DNA of 64,000 nt from NCBI RefSeq assembly GCF_017306545.1, contig NZ_JAFKID010000016.1, positions 62,001 through 126,000 of the forward strand, written 5' to 3'. The position numbers and the translations under genes are program-made. The DNA comes from Mesorhizobium sp. (GTDB lineage: Bacteria > Pseudomonadota > Alphaproteobacteria > Rhizobiales > Rhizobiaceae). A model generated the notes under the pieces. It did no database searches. It was given only the letters and a program-made list of their open reading frames with translations, and was not told the origin of the DNA. Shown one piece after another: positions 17,985-26,364 of this stretch. The first letter of the stretch is position 1; every line of letters begins with the position of its first letter.

Positions 17985-18266
17985 TCAGGCGTTTGTGGCC
18001 GAGGCGCCGCTCGCGGCGGCGGCGGGCCGGCGGGGCGCCGGCGTCTTCTTCGGCGGAGCGGCGATCAGGCCCTCGCGGATGGCAAGCTTGCGCGCCGCCT
18101 TGCGTGTGCGCCGTACCGCCTCGCTCTTTTCGCGGGCGCGCCGCTCGGACGGCTTTTCATAAGCGCGGCGTGCCTTCATTTCGCGGAAGACGCCTTCGCG
18201 CTGGAGTTTCTTTTTCAGGACCCTGATGGCCTGCTCGACGTTGTTGTCACGTACCAGTACCCGCAA
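17985..18266 (-). CDS. rpsU: 30S ribosomal protein S21
   Basis: Small-subunit protein of 93 residues with the S21 signature ([20 protein letters not shown], then [17 protein letters not shown]). It has a long Ala/Pro/Lys C-terminal tail typical of Rhizobiales, which often carry more than one S21. The start is a TTG at 18266 with AAGGAG upstream; longer frames run into a palindromic repeat and a hairpin. It stands alone between the AAA+ cluster and tdk. The non-ATG start and structured leader may tune expression (inference). Confidence 0.88.
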   Translation of the reverse strand: MRVLVRDNNVEQAIRVLKKKLQREGVFREMKARRAYEKPSERRAREKSEAVRRTRKAARKLAIREGLIAAPPKKTPAPRRPAAAASGASATNA

Positions 18267-18298
18267 TGCTCTCGTTCTCCTTCTATTGTCGATGCCAC

Positions 18299-18342
18299 GC
18301 ATGTCCTGCCTCGGAACCGGTTCCCGCTTTCGGGAGACATGC
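18299..18342. repeat. GCATGTC-type palindrome in rpsU leader
   Basis: Arms GCATGTC and GACATGC enclose CGGAACCGG and CCGCTTTCGG, forming a long imperfect hairpin 33 bases upstream of the rpsU start codon. Same family as 55443-55486 and the coding copy at 6509. Confidence 0.75.
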
Positions 18343-18358
18343 GTTGTGAAAAGGGTTG

Positions 18359-18387
18359 AAAGAAAATCGGCCGCAGCAATGCGGCCG
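18359..18387 (-). terminator. Intrinsic terminator after tdk / in rpsU leader
   Basis: On the minus strand a perfect 8-bp stem CGGCCGCA / TGCGGCCG with loop TTGC is followed by ATTTTCTTTC. It lies 104 bases beyond the tdk stop and 93 bases before rpsU. It could end tdk transcription or attenuate rpsU; a TATATC hexamer at 18414-18409 leaves the second option open. Confidence 0.7.
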
Positions 18388-18490
18388 TGATTCGTCACCT
18401 TTGCCCGCCTGATATAGTGTGCCGCCGGCCGATATTCACGCCTTGACGGATTTATGAAGCGATCACAATGCTTTGAGTGACGACGGCTGG

Positions 18491-19102
18491 TCAGGGGGTG
18501 GCGAAGCCGACGAAATCGTCCGCATCGTAGCGGCCCATCTCTTCTTCCCAGTGGCGGCGGCAGAGCGAGACGTAGATATCCTTGCCGATCGCCACCTGCT
18601 CGCCTTGCCTCGCCACCTTGCCGTCTTCTCCGAGCCGCACCACCATGGTCGCCTTGCGGCCGCAGCGGCAGATGGTGCGCACCTCGCGCAGATCGTCCGC
18701 GATGGCGAGCAGCGCGCGCGAGCCGGAGAACAGCTTGCCCTGGAAGTCGGTGCGCAGGCCGTAGCACATCACCGGGATGTTCAGGCGGTCGGCGACGCGC
18801 GCGAGTTGCCATGCCTGCTCTTCCTCAAGGAACTGCGCCTCGTCGACGAAGACGCAGTGGACCGTGGTGTGCGCATGGTGCTCGGCGATGCGGGCGAAAA
18901 GGTCGTCGCCGTCGCGGAACATTTCCGCCTCGGCTTCCAGCCCGATGCGCGAGGAAATGAGGCCGATATCGCCCTTGCGGTAGTGGCCGGCGATGAACAG
19001 CATCGTCGTCATGCCGCTTTCGCGGTAGTTGTACGACGCCTGCAAAAGCATGGTTGTCTTGCCCGCGTTCATCGTCGCGTAGTGGAAATAGAGTTTTGCC
19101 AT
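18491..19102 (-). CDS. tdk: Thymidine kinase (type II)
   Basis: Salvage enzyme of 203 residues phosphorylating thymidine with ATP. The P-loop is MNAGKTT (residues 11-17), and the Asp-Glu motif of Walker B is VFVDEAQFL. The zinc site is CRCG with the later CRRHW, and the lasso region is intact. AAAGGG precedes the ATG at 19102; the frame to 19237 would overlap the choX promoter region. Divergent from choX with a 216-base gap. Cytoplasmic, feedback-inhibited by dTTP by family. Confidence 0.93.
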   Translation of the reverse strand: MAKLYFHYATMNAGKTTMLLQASYNYRESGMTTMLFIAGHYRKGDIGLISSRIGLEAEAEMFRDGDDLFARIAEHHAHTTVHCVFVDEAQFLEEEQAWQLARVADRLNIPVMCYGLRTDFQGKLFSGSRALLAIADDLREVRTICRCGRKATMVVRLGEDGKVARQGEQVAIGKDIYVSLCRRHWEEEMGRYDADDFVGFATP

Positions 19103-19233
19103 GCACCCTTTTAAGCCGAAGGCCGTGGGCGCGGGGAGAGGCGGTGCGTATTCGTCCACCAAAAACGAAGCCCGGTGTCGCTGATCGGCCAGAGCGCGCC
19201 GCCCCTCGCGACGTGCGGCCGCTTGAAAGCGCA

Positions 19234-19249
19234 CCAAAATGATGTTTGG
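19234..19249. promoter_or_regulatory. Possible operator upstream of choX
   Basis: Inverted repeat CCAAA-N6-TTTGG 70 bases before the choX start, next to a TTGAAA hexamer at 19223. It might bind a regulator of choline uptake, but no known consensus fits. Confidence 0.3.
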
Positions 19250-19318
19250 CTAAGACAACGAGGCGAAGAGCGATCACGCAACTTCGCCGTGCCAAACAAC
19301 AGCAACGGGAGATTCTTG

Positions 19319-20257
19319 ATGTCGCGTATGAAAACCTTCGTCGCCGGCCTCGGCCTGGCGACTTTCCTCCTGACGAGCGGGGCCGCCTTCGCCGGCGATG
19401 CCGCAAGCTGCAAGGCGGTGCGCCTGTCCGACGTCGGCTGGACCGACATCCAGGCCACCACCGGCGTCGCCTCCGTACTGCTCACGGCGCTCGGCTACGA
19501 GCCGCAGGTCATCCAGCTTTCGGTGCCGGTGACATACGCTTCGCTCAAGAACAAGGACCTCGACGTCTTCCTCGGCAACTGGATGCCGTCGATGACCAAC
19601 GACATCAAGGACTATACCGCCGACGGCTCGGTCGAGACGATCAGCGAGAATCTCTCGGGCGCCGGCTACGGCATCGTCGTGCCGACCTATGTGGCGGACG
19701 CCGGCGTCAAGACACTGACCGATATCGGCAAGTTCGCCGACAAGTTCAATCACAAGATCTACGGCATCGAAGCCGGCAACGACGGCAACCGCATCATTCT
19801 CGACATGATCAAGAATCCGGCCGACAATCTCGCCGGCTTTGACCTGGTCGAGTCCTCGGAAGCTGGCATGCTGACGCAGGCCGAGCAGTCGATGAAGAAC
19901 AACGAATGGATCGCCTTCCTCGGCTGGACGCCGCATCCGGTCATGGGCGCCATGAAGATCACCTATCTCGATGGCATGGGCGATTCTGGCTTCGGCGCCG
20001 CGACCGTGCACACCAACGTGCGCAAGGGCTATCTCGACGAGTGCCCGAACGTCGGCAAGTTCGTCAAGAACCTGAAATTCAACCTCGATATGGAAGGCGA
20101 GATGATGAAGGACATCCTCGCCGGCAGCGACGCCAACACCGTGGCGACGGCCTATCTCAAGAAGCACCCCGACGTGGTCGCTCCCTGGCTCGACGGCGTC
20201 ACGGCTTTCGACGGCGGCGATGCCGCCGCGGCGGTGAAGACCGCGCTGGGGAACTGA
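19319..20257 (+). CDS. choX: Choline ABC transporter substrate-binding protein
   Basis: Periplasmic binding protein of 312 residues with a signal peptide (cleavage after GAAFA). The aromatic cage and polar contact of S. meliloti ChoX (Trp43, Trp90, Tyr119, Trp205, Asn156) are all present here as Trp41, Trp88, Tyr117, Trp203 and Asn154, a constant offset of two. That is strong evidence for choline binding rather than glycine betaine. GGGAG precedes the ATG at 19319. First gene of choXWV; strong hairpins follow its stop. It delivers choline for betaine synthesis or catabolism. Confidence 0.95.
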   Translation: MSRMKTFVAGLGLATFLLTSGAAFAGDAASCKAVRLSDVGWTDIQATTGVASVLLTALGYEPQVIQLSVPVTYASLKNKDLDVFLGNWMPSMTNDIKDYTADGSVETISENLSGAGYGIVVPTYVADAGVKTLTDIGKFADKFNHKIYGIEAGNDGNRIILDMIKNPADNLAGFDLVESSEAGMLTQAEQSMKNNEWIAFLGWTPHPVMGAMKITYLDGMGDSGFGAATVHTNVRKGYLDECPNVGKFVKNLKFNLDMEGEMMKDILAGSDANTVATAYLKKHPDVVAPWLDGVTAFDGGDAAAAVKTALGN

Positions 20258-20265
20258 GCGTTCGT

Positions 20266-20332
20266 AACGCCGGCGGCGCGTTCGTTCGCCTGCCGGCGTT
20301 CATCGCCGGGAGAGCCGGGCAATCGGCTCTCC
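20266..20332 (+). other. Tandem stem-loops between choX and choW
   Basis: Two strong hairpins: AACGCCGGC / GCCGGCGTT (20266-20300) and GGAGAGCCG / CGGCTCTCC (20309-20332). Neither has a U-tract. Such structures after a binding-protein gene commonly protect its mRNA and lower expression of the permease genes. Confidence 0.7.
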
Positions 20333-20474
20333 GTTCGCCTGGCGAGCCGGTCGTCGCGATCCGCATAAGCGGCTGAGGACGGGCGCGGCCGTGGCGATTT
20401 CTTCTCCCCGTCATTGGCCGGGAGAATGAGGATCGGCGCGGCGCGCTGAAAAACGAGAGCCAGCGAGGGGCGCG

Positions 20475-21329
20475 ATGGATCCGGTTTCGAAATTCCTGAT
20501 GGCGTGGAAAATTCCCATCGGGCGATGGGGGAAGGACTTCTTCACCTTCCTCACGGACAACTTCGACACCATCTTCCGCGGCTTTTCGCGCGGCCTGAAT
20601 TTCGTCCTCGACGGTGCCGTCAACCTTTTGCTGATGGTGCCGCCGGTGCTGCTGGCGCTCGTCATCGCCATTATCGCCTGGCTCTTGCAGCGCTCGAAGC
20701 CTCTGGCGGCCGGGGTCTTCATCGGCCTGGTCTTCATCCTCAACCAGAACCTCTGGAAACAGACCGTCGAGACGCTGGTTCTGGTGGTGGCCGCGACCTT
20801 CTTCTCGATGCTGATCGGCGTGCCGCTCGGCATCTGGGCCGGCCACAAGCCGAAGGTCTACCGGATCATGCAGCCGATCCTCGACTTGATGCAGACGCTG
20901 CCGACCTTCGTGTACCTCATCCCGGTGCTGACCCTGTTCGGCCTCGGCAACGCGCCGGGCCTCGTCGTCACCATCATCTTCGTCATCCCGACGGCGGTGC
21001 GGCTCACCCACCTCGGCATCACCTCGGTACCGAAATCGATCATTGAGGCAGGCGAGGCGTTCGGCGCGACCAAGCGGCAATTGCTGTGGAAGGTCGAGCT
21101 GCCGGCGGCGCTGCCGACCATCATGGCGGGGCTGACCCAATCGATCATGCTGTCGCTGTCGATGGTGGTGTTCGCGGCCCTGATCGGCGCCGGCGGCCTC
21201 GGCACCGAGATCAACCGCGCGCTCGGCTCGCGGCGCATCGATCTCGGGCTTGAATCCGGACTTGCCATCGTCGTGCTTGCGATCGTTCTGGACCGCATGA
21301 CCCGCATCGGCGTGGGAGGCAAGAAATGA
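20475..21329 (+). CDS. choW: Choline ABC transporter permease
   Basis: Inner-membrane subunit of 284 residues in the ProW/OpuAB family. It has about seven hydrophobic helices and the conserved coupling loop EAGEAFGATKRQLLWKVELP that docks on the ATPase. GCGAGGGG precedes the ATG. The stop overlaps the start of choV by four bases (ATGA). A cytoplasmic leader of about 40 residues precedes the first helix, as in other ChoW proteins. It works as a dimer with ChoV and receives choline from ChoX. Confidence 0.94.
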   Translation: MDPVSKFLMAWKIPIGRWGKDFFTFLTDNFDTIFRGFSRGLNFVLDGAVNLLLMVPPVLLALVIAIIAWLLQRSKPLAAGVFIGLVFILNQNLWKQTVETLVLVVAATFFSMLIGVPLGIWAGHKPKVYRIMQPILDLMQTLPTFVYLIPVLTLFGLGNAPGLVVTIIFVIPTAVRLTHLGITSVPKSIIEAGEAFGATKRQLLWKVELPAALPTIMAGLTQSIMLSLSMVVFAALIGAGGLGTEINRALGSRRIDLGLESGLAIVVLAIVLDRMTRIGVGGKK

Positions 21330-22507
21330 ACGTCGCGGTCGATTTCAAGGACGTCGACATCGTCTTCGGGCCCGATACGCGCGACGCGCTGGCCATGGTG
21401 GATGCCGGCGCCACGCGTGCCGAAATCCTAGAAAAGACCGGCAACGTGCTGGGTTGCGCCGGCGCCAACCTGACCGTGCACGAGGGCGAGATTTCCGTCC
21501 TCATGGGCTTGTCCGGGTCCGGCAAGTCGACGCTGCTGCGCGCAGTCAACCGGCTGAACGTCGTCAGCCGCGGGCAGGTTCTGGTCAAGGACGGCGACAA
21601 GACGGTCGATGTCGTGACCTGCGACGACGCGACCTTGCGGCGCCTGCGGCAGAGGCAGGTGGCGATGGTGTTCCAGCAGTTCGGCCTGCTGCCTTGGCGC
21701 ACGGTCGAGGAAAATGTCGGCTTAGGCCTCGAACTCGCCGGCGTGCCGGAAGCCGAGCGCAAGGAGCGGGTGGCGCGGCAGCTGAAACTGGTCAGCCTCG
21801 ACCAGTGGGGGAAGAAATACGCGCACGAGCTTTCCGGCGGCATGCAGCAGCGCGTCGGGCTGGCGCGCGCCTTCGCCACCGAAGCGCCGATCCTTTTGAT
21901 GGACGAGCCGTTCTCGGCGCTCGACCCGCTGATCCGCACCAAATTGCAGGACGAGTTGCTGCAACTTCAGGCAGAATTGAAGAAGACCATCATCTTCGTC
22001 AGCCACGACCTCGAGGAAGCGCTAAAGATCGGCAGTCACATCACCATCATGGAGGGCGGCCGCATCGTCCAGACCGGCGCGCCGGAGGATATCGTGCTGC
22101 GCCCCGCCAACGATTATGTGCGCGACTTCATCGCCAACGTGAACCCGCTGTCGGTGCTTACCGCGTGGAACGTCATGCGCGCCTTGCACGAACTGGAGAA
22201 GGACACGGGCGGTTGGATCTGGCTCGATCGCCGCCAGACGACCCGCTTCAGGCTGGACGCGCACGGGCTGGTGGCTGCCGCCGAGCGCGAGGGCAAGCCG
22301 GTGGAATGGGTGTCCTGCAACGACGTCGAGAAGCATCCGGAGGACGGCACCCAGGTGTTTTGGGCGACGCCCGGCACCTCGCTGAAGACGGTGATGCTGG
22401 CCATGCACCGCTCGCAGACGGCGCCGGTGGCGCTGTTCGACGACCAGTCCCGCTTCGTCGGCGCCATCGGCGTGAGGGACGTGTTGAGCGCCGTGCTGAG
22501 GCGGTGA
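21326..22507 (+). CDS. choV: Choline ABC transporter ATP-binding protein
   Basis: ATPase of 393 residues in the ProV/OpuAA family. Walker A is GLSGSGKST, the signature LSGGMQQRVGLARA, Walker B LLMDEPFSALDP, and the H-loop VSHDLEEALK. A C-terminal regulatory region of about 110 residues ends in a CBS-like segment (SLKTVMLAMHRSQTAPVALF). The N-terminal 45 residues include the family's DALAMVDAGATRAEILEKTG segment. Translationally coupled to choW. A CTCTCCCCGT-type palindrome follows at once. Confidence 0.94.
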   Translation: MNVAVDFKDVDIVFGPDTRDALAMVDAGATRAEILEKTGNVLGCAGANLTVHEGEISVLMGLSGSGKSTLLRAVNRLNVVSRGQVLVKDGDKTVDVVTCDDATLRRLRQRQVAMVFQQFGLLPWRTVEENVGLGLELAGVPEAERKERVARQLKLVSLDQWGKKYAHELSGGMQQRVGLARAFATEAPILLMDEPFSALDPLIRTKLQDELLQLQAELKKTIIFVSHDLEEALKIGSHITIMEGGRIVQTGAPEDIVLRPANDYVRDFIANVNPLSVLTAWNVMRALHELEKDTGGWIWLDRRQTTRFRLDAHGLVAAAEREGKPVEWVSCNDVEKHPEDGTQVFWATPGTSLKTVMLAMHRSQTAPVALFDDQSRFVGAIGVRDVLSAVLRR

Positions 22508-22516
22508 AGCAGCTTG

Positions 22517-22640
22517 CCTCTCCCCGTTTACGAGGAGAGGATGCCGGCAGGCAGGTGAGGGGCGGCACTGATCGTTTGCAGGTTTGCGCTGCCCCTCATC
22601 CGTCACTTCGTGACACTTTCTCCCCGTGAACGGGGAGAAG
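22517..22640. repeat. CTCTCCCCGT-type palindrome pair after choV
   Basis: CCTCTCCCCGTTTACGAGGAGAGG and TTTCTCCCCGTGAACGGGGAGAAGG hairpins, with outer arms GTGAGGGGC and GCCCCTCAT. It fills most of the choV-hydrolase gap. Confidence 0.88.
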
Positions 22641-22653
22641 GACTGGAGCCGTC

Positions 22654-23280
22654 ATGCCCGACTTTCTCCTCTCCGGTCCTCGCGACGCCTCGACCACCCT
22701 TCTGCTTGCCCATGGCGCCGGCGCGCCGATGGATTCCGACTGGATGAACGCAATGGCCGAAGCGCTGGCCGGGCAGGGCATCCGCAGCGCCCGTTTCGAG
22801 TTCGCCTATATGGCGGCGCGGCGCTCCGGCGGACGCAAACCGCCGCCGAGGGCCGAGGCCCTGCTCGGGGAATACCGGGCCGCCGTCGATGCGCTGGCCG
22901 GGTCCGGCCGGCTCTTGATCGGCGGCAAGTCGCTCGGCGGCCGCGTCGCCTCGATGGTCGCGGACGAGCTTTTCTCCGCTGGCCGCATCGCGGGGCTGCT
23001 CTGTCTCGGCTACCCCTTCCATCCGCCCGGTTCGCCGGAGAAGCTGCGCACCGCCCATCTGCAAGACCTGCGCTGCGCGGCGCTGATCTGCCAAGGTACG
23101 CGCGATCCGTTCGGCACGCACGACGAGGTGATGGGATACCGCCTGTCGCCGTCGATTTCGATCCGCTGGCTGCCCGGCGACCACGATCTCAAGCCGCGCA
23201 AGGACGACGGGATCAAGCTCGGCGACAATCTTGCCGCCGCTGCAAAGGCGGTTGCGGACTGGGCCGGCGGGTTGGGCTGA
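22654..23280 (+). CDS. Alpha/beta hydrolase (dienelactone hydrolase/Tex30-like)
   Basis: A 208-residue single-domain alpha/beta hydrolase. The nucleophile serine sits in IGGKSLGGR. The acid is probably in GTRDPFGTHDE and the histidine in LPGDHDLK. The N-terminal LLLAHGAGAPMDSDWM is the oxyanion strand typical of the KANL3/Tex30-like branch. The substrate is unknown. It could be the last gene read through from choXWV, although a repeat lies between them. A stem-loop separates it from the convergent histidine kinase gene. Confidence 0.82.
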   Translation: MPDFLLSGPRDASTTLLLAHGAGAPMDSDWMNAMAEALAGQGIRSARFEFAYMAARRSGGRKPPPRAEALLGEYRAAVDALAGSGRLLIGGKSLGGRVASMVADELFSAGRIAGLLCLGYPFHPPGSPEKLRTAHLQDLRCAALICQGTRDPFGTHDEVMGYRLSPSISIRWLPGDHDLKPRKDDGIKLGDNLAAAAKAVADWAGGLG

Positions 23281-23288
23281 GCGGCAAT

Positions 23289-23328
23289 GCGCTTTCCTCT
23301 TCCGTATACCGGCAGAAGGAAAAAGCGC
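23289..23328. terminator. Terminator-like inverted repeat between convergent genes
   Basis: Arms GCGCTTTCCTCTTCCG and CGGCAGAAGGAAAAAGCGC form an imperfect hairpin of about 16 bp between the hydrolase and the histidine kinase stop codons. Pyrimidine-rich on both strands, so it may act both ways. Confidence 0.65.
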
Positions 23329-24737
23329 TACCCCGCCAGCGGCAGGCTGAGCTGTGTCTCGAGGCCGCCGCCCGGCCTGTTGGCGAGCAGGATATCGCCG
23401 CCGGCGGCGCGAGCGATGTTGCGGGCGATGGTGAGGCCGAGGCCCAGGCCTCCCGTCTCGCGGCTGCGCGAACTTTCCAGCCGCACGAAAGGACTGAACA
23501 CCGCGTCGAGCTTGGCCTGCGGGATGCCGGGGCCTTCGTCCTCGATCACCAGCACGATGCGGTCGTCGCCGTGGCGCAGGCTGAGGCGCGCCCGCTGGCC
23601 ATAAGTCACGGCGTTCTGGACGAGGTTGGTGACACAGCGCTTCAACGCCACCGGGCGGGCAAGACAGACCAGTTCACGGGCATGGACGCCGGCCTCGTCG
23701 AACGTCACCTCGGAATAGGCGTCCGCCACGGATTCCACCAGGGACAGGAAGTCGATGCGCTCCGCACTTTCCTCCGATATTTCGAAAGTGGCGAAATCGA
23801 CGACCGAACTGGCGATCGCCTCGACGTCGGCGAGGTCGGCGGCAAGGGCCGAGCGCACGCTGGAGTTGCGCAGCAATTCCAGCCTGAGCCGCATGCGGGT
23901 GATCGGCGTGCGCAGGTCGTGGGCAAGGGCGGCGGCAAGCTGCTCGCGGTCCTCGACATAGGCGCGCAGCCGCGCCTGCATGGTGTTGACGGCGTGCGCG
24001 GCGGCGCGGATCTCGCGGCTGCCGGCTTCGGCCAGCGGCGGGCTCTTCAGATCCTCGCCGATGCGCTTCACCGCGCTTTCCATCATCCGGTAAGGTGCGG
24101 TCAGCCTTCGCAGCGACCACACCGACATGGCGACGACAAGGCCGGCGACGATGGCGTAAAGCGGCAGGCTGGCCGGGCTCAGCACCGGACCGGGCGGGAT
24201 CATCGGCTCCGCGAAATTGAGCCACTGACCGTCGGCGAACTGGATCGAGGCGGTCAGCTTGTCTCCCTGGGCGAACCCCGCAGTCAGCGCGAGCAGGTCC
24301 TTCTCGACCTCGCCGATGTCGGACTCGTCGGGCGTATGCCTCGCCGACCGGCTGGGCGGCACCACGGGATCGCGCCGCACCCGCGCTTCGGTGATGCCGA
24401 ACCTGGACAGGCGTCCGACCAGAATGTCTTCCAGCTCGGCCAACTGGTCGTCCTGCGCGATCGGCGAGGTGACGACGGGCCGATCCGAGATGTTGAGGGC
24501 GTATTCGCTGCTTGAAAGGCCGGACGCCATGGCACTGCGCGCCTGCGGCGTCGCTTCGTAGAGCAGCTGGACCACGGCGAAGGCGCGGTCGTTCAACCGG
24601 TAGTAGTCGACCACGTCGCTGGAGGCGGCGCGGTCGCGGGCGACCAGGAACAGCGTCGTCACCTGGCTGACGAGCAGGCCGGCGATGACGATCAGCAGCA
24701 CCCAGACGGGCAAGGTCTGCGGCAGGAATCGTCTCAT
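23328..24737 (-). CDS. EnvZ-like sensor histidine kinase
   Basis: Membrane kinase of 469 residues. Transmembrane helix 1 is near 10-33, followed by a periplasmic domain of about 155 residues, helix 2 near 190-210 and a HAMP linker to about 262. The H-box ALAHDLRTPITR has phospho-acceptor His273, and the N, G1 and G2 boxes read NLVQNAVTYG, EDEGPGIP and GGLGLGLTIA. The HDLRTPLTR-like H-box places it with EnvZ. Its ATG overlaps the regulator's stop (ATGA), so the pair is coupled. It lies convergent to the hydrolase and upstream of nothing else. The signal is unknown; divergent small secreted proteins are possible targets. Confidence 0.92.
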   Translation of the reverse strand: MRRFLPQTLPVWVLLIVIAGLLVSQVTTLFLVARDRAASSDVVDYYRLNDRAFAVVQLLYEATPQARSAMASGLSSSEYALNISDRPVVTSPIAQDDQLAELEDILVGRLSRFGITEARVRRDPVVPPSRSARHTPDESDIGEVEKDLLALTAGFAQGDKLTASIQFADGQWLNFAEPMIPPGPVLSPASLPLYAIVAGLVVAMSVWSLRRLTAPYRMMESAVKRIGEDLKSPPLAEAGSREIRAAAHAVNTMQARLRAYVEDREQLAAALAHDLRTPITRMRLRLELLRNSSVRSALAADLADVEAIASSVVDFATFEISEESAERIDFLSLVESVADAYSEVTFDEAGVHARELVCLARPVALKRCVTNLVQNAVTYGQRARLSLRHGDDRIVLVIEDEGPGIPQAKLDAVFSPFVRLESSRSRETGGLGLGLTIARNIARAAGGDILLANRPGGGLETQLSLPLAG

Positions 24738-25450
24738 TCGGCGACCGCTTCGGGTATGAACTGGTAGCCGCCGCTGCGCACGGTCTGGATCAGCTTCGGC
24801 GATTTCGGGTCGTCTTCCATCTTGCGCCTCAGCCGGCTGACCAGAATGTCGATCGAGCGGTCGTAGTTGACGCCGCCATCGCCGCCGGAAAGCTCGATGA
24901 GCTGGTCGCGGGTCAGCACGCGCTGGGCGCTGCGCACGAACGTGGCGAGAAGGTTGAATTCGGCCGCCGTCAGATCGACGCGCACGTCGCCCGGCGCCAC
25001 CAGCCGCCGGCGCGAGCAGTCCATTGTCCAGCCGGCGAAGCGCCAGACCTGGCGCGCCGGCGGCCGCTTCGCCTCGCCGCCGTTGCGGCGCAGCACGGCG
25101 CGGATGCGGGCAAGCAGTTCGAGCGGGTCGAAAGGCTTGGGCACATAGTCGTCCGCCCCCATTTCCAGCCCGACCACGCGGTCGGTCGTCTCGTTGACGG
25201 CCGTCAGCATGATGACGGGAACGGAAGAGCCGCGCGCCCGCAGGTCGCGGCACAGTTCCAGCCCGCTCCTGCCGGGCAGCATGACGTCGAGCACGACGAG
25301 GTCGACCTCGGTGCGGCGCATCAGCGCTTCCATCTCGGCACCGTCGCCGGCGACGGAGGCGCGCAGACCGCGCTTGCGGAAAAACTCCTGAAGGAGATCG
25401 CGGATGCCCTTGTCGTCGTCGACAACCAGGATGTGTGGCTCTGCTTTCAC
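24734..25450 (-). CDS. OmpR-family response regulator
   Basis: A 238-residue regulator. The receiver domain has Asp12/Asp13, phospho-Asp55 in VLDVMLPG, Thr83 and Lys105 (DDYVPKPF). The C-terminal winged helix follows (residues about 140-232, RSIDILVSRLRRKMEDD and TVRSGGYQF). The receiver closely resembles OmpR. First gene of the pair, divergent from three small secreted-protein genes across a 211-base gap. Dimerises on phosphorylation by family; probably autoregulated from the shared intergenic region (inference). Confidence 0.93.
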   Translation of the reverse strand: MKAEPHILVVDDDKGIRDLLQEFFRKRGLRASVAGDGAEMEALMRRTEVDLVVLDVMLPGRSGLELCRDLRARGSSVPVIMLTAVNETTDRVVGLEMGADDYVPKPFDPLELLARIRAVLRRNGGEAKRPPARQVWRFAGWTMDCSRRRLVAPGDVRVDLTAAEFNLLATFVRSAQRVLTRDQLIELSGGDGGVNYDRSIDILVSRLRRKMEDDPKSPKLIQTVRSGGYQFIPEAVAE

Positions 25451-25661
25451 CGATGCGTTTCCCCGATCATGCGCATGGTCGTCCTTGCCGTCGTCTTTCG
25501 GGCATATTTTAGGCCGCTTCGCGCGGAACGCGACGGCTGAAACAATACAGAAACAAAATTCAACAATCCGGAAAAACCAGCGAAAAGAATCAAAGGCATA
25601 ACGGTACCGTCGCGATCAGACGAGCGGTCGCGGCAGATCGTTCCGGAACCGGGAACCGGCC

Positions 25662-25961
25662 ATGCGTGTCTTTTCGGTCGCAGCAATGGGAGTGCTCTTC
25701 GGCGTATCGCTCGCCGTCGCCGCGCCTTCCCAGACGCATCCGAAAGCGGCCTCCGCCCGGAGCGAACTTTGCCGCCGGCTCAGTCGACAGGTCGACGAAG
25801 CCATCGAAACCCATGCCAAGGCGACGCAGGTCGCTGCGGCGAAGGCGCTCCAGAAGAGGGGCACCCGGTACTGCGCCGAGAGGAAACAGGCGCAGGGCAT
25901 CCGGATGTTCGCGAATGCGCTGAAGCTCCTTGGGGTGGCACCGGTCGATCCCGACCGGTGA
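25662..25961 (+). CDS. Small secreted protein, 99 aa, two cysteines
   Basis: A signal peptide of about 20 residues (MRVFSVAAMGVLFGVSLAVA) is followed by a basic helical domain with two cysteines (ELCRRLSRQ and RYCAERKQ) that may form a disulfide. I know no family. A GGGA site lies 7 bases before the ATG. It is the first of three consecutive genes for small exported basic proteins, divergent from the OmpR-like regulator. Probably periplasmic. Confidence 0.68.
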   Translation: MRVFSVAAMGVLFGVSLAVAAPSQTHPKAASARSELCRRLSRQVDEAIETHAKATQVAAAKALQKRGTRYCAERKQAQGIRMFANALKLLGVAPVDPDR

Positions 25962-25994
25962 GTCCCCGTCAGCCTGCACGAAAGGAACCAAATC

Positions 25995-26237
25995 ATGAAG
26001 AAGACCCTGCTTTCCGCCGTCGGCCTCGCCGTTGCCCTCGCCTTCTCGATGCCGCTGGTCGGCACCGCCAATGCGGCTGCCACGACCGCCGCCGCGGCGA
26101 CCACGACGGCCGCTGCCCCGGCTGCGACCACCGCCAAGAAGGCGACGCACAAGGTCATCAAGAAGCACAAGAAGGCCGCCCACCACCACAAGAAGGTGGT
26201 CAAGAAGGCTCCGAAGGCCGCCAAGAAGGCGTCGTAA
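25995..26237 (+). CDS. Asr-like Ala/Lys-rich secreted protein, 80 aa
   Basis: A signal peptide (MKKTLLSAVGLAVALAFS, cleavage near ANA-A) is followed by an Ala/Thr stretch and a strongly basic tail of Lys, His, Ala and Val (KKHKKAAHHHKKVVKKAPKA). Layout and composition closely recall the enterobacterial acid-shock protein Asr, whose precursor also goes from Ala/Thr to a His/Lys-rich tail. AAAGGAA precedes the ATG. Homology is not proven, because low-complexity sequence can converge. A periplasmic proton or anion buffer role is a guess. Confidence 0.7.
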   Translation: MKKTLLSAVGLAVALAFSMPLVGTANAAATTAAAATTTAAAPAATTAKKATHKVIKKHKKAAHHHKKVVKKAPKAAKKAS

Positions 26238-26364
26238 GTCGCTCGCGGGGAACCGCCGCGAGCGGTTCCAAAGCGCCTTCCGGTGCGGCGGAGTTCGCCG
26301 CCGCACCCAACTGCTAGCCCCCAGGCCCCTCAAGGCTTTCCCTCCTCCATCCAGGAACACGATC

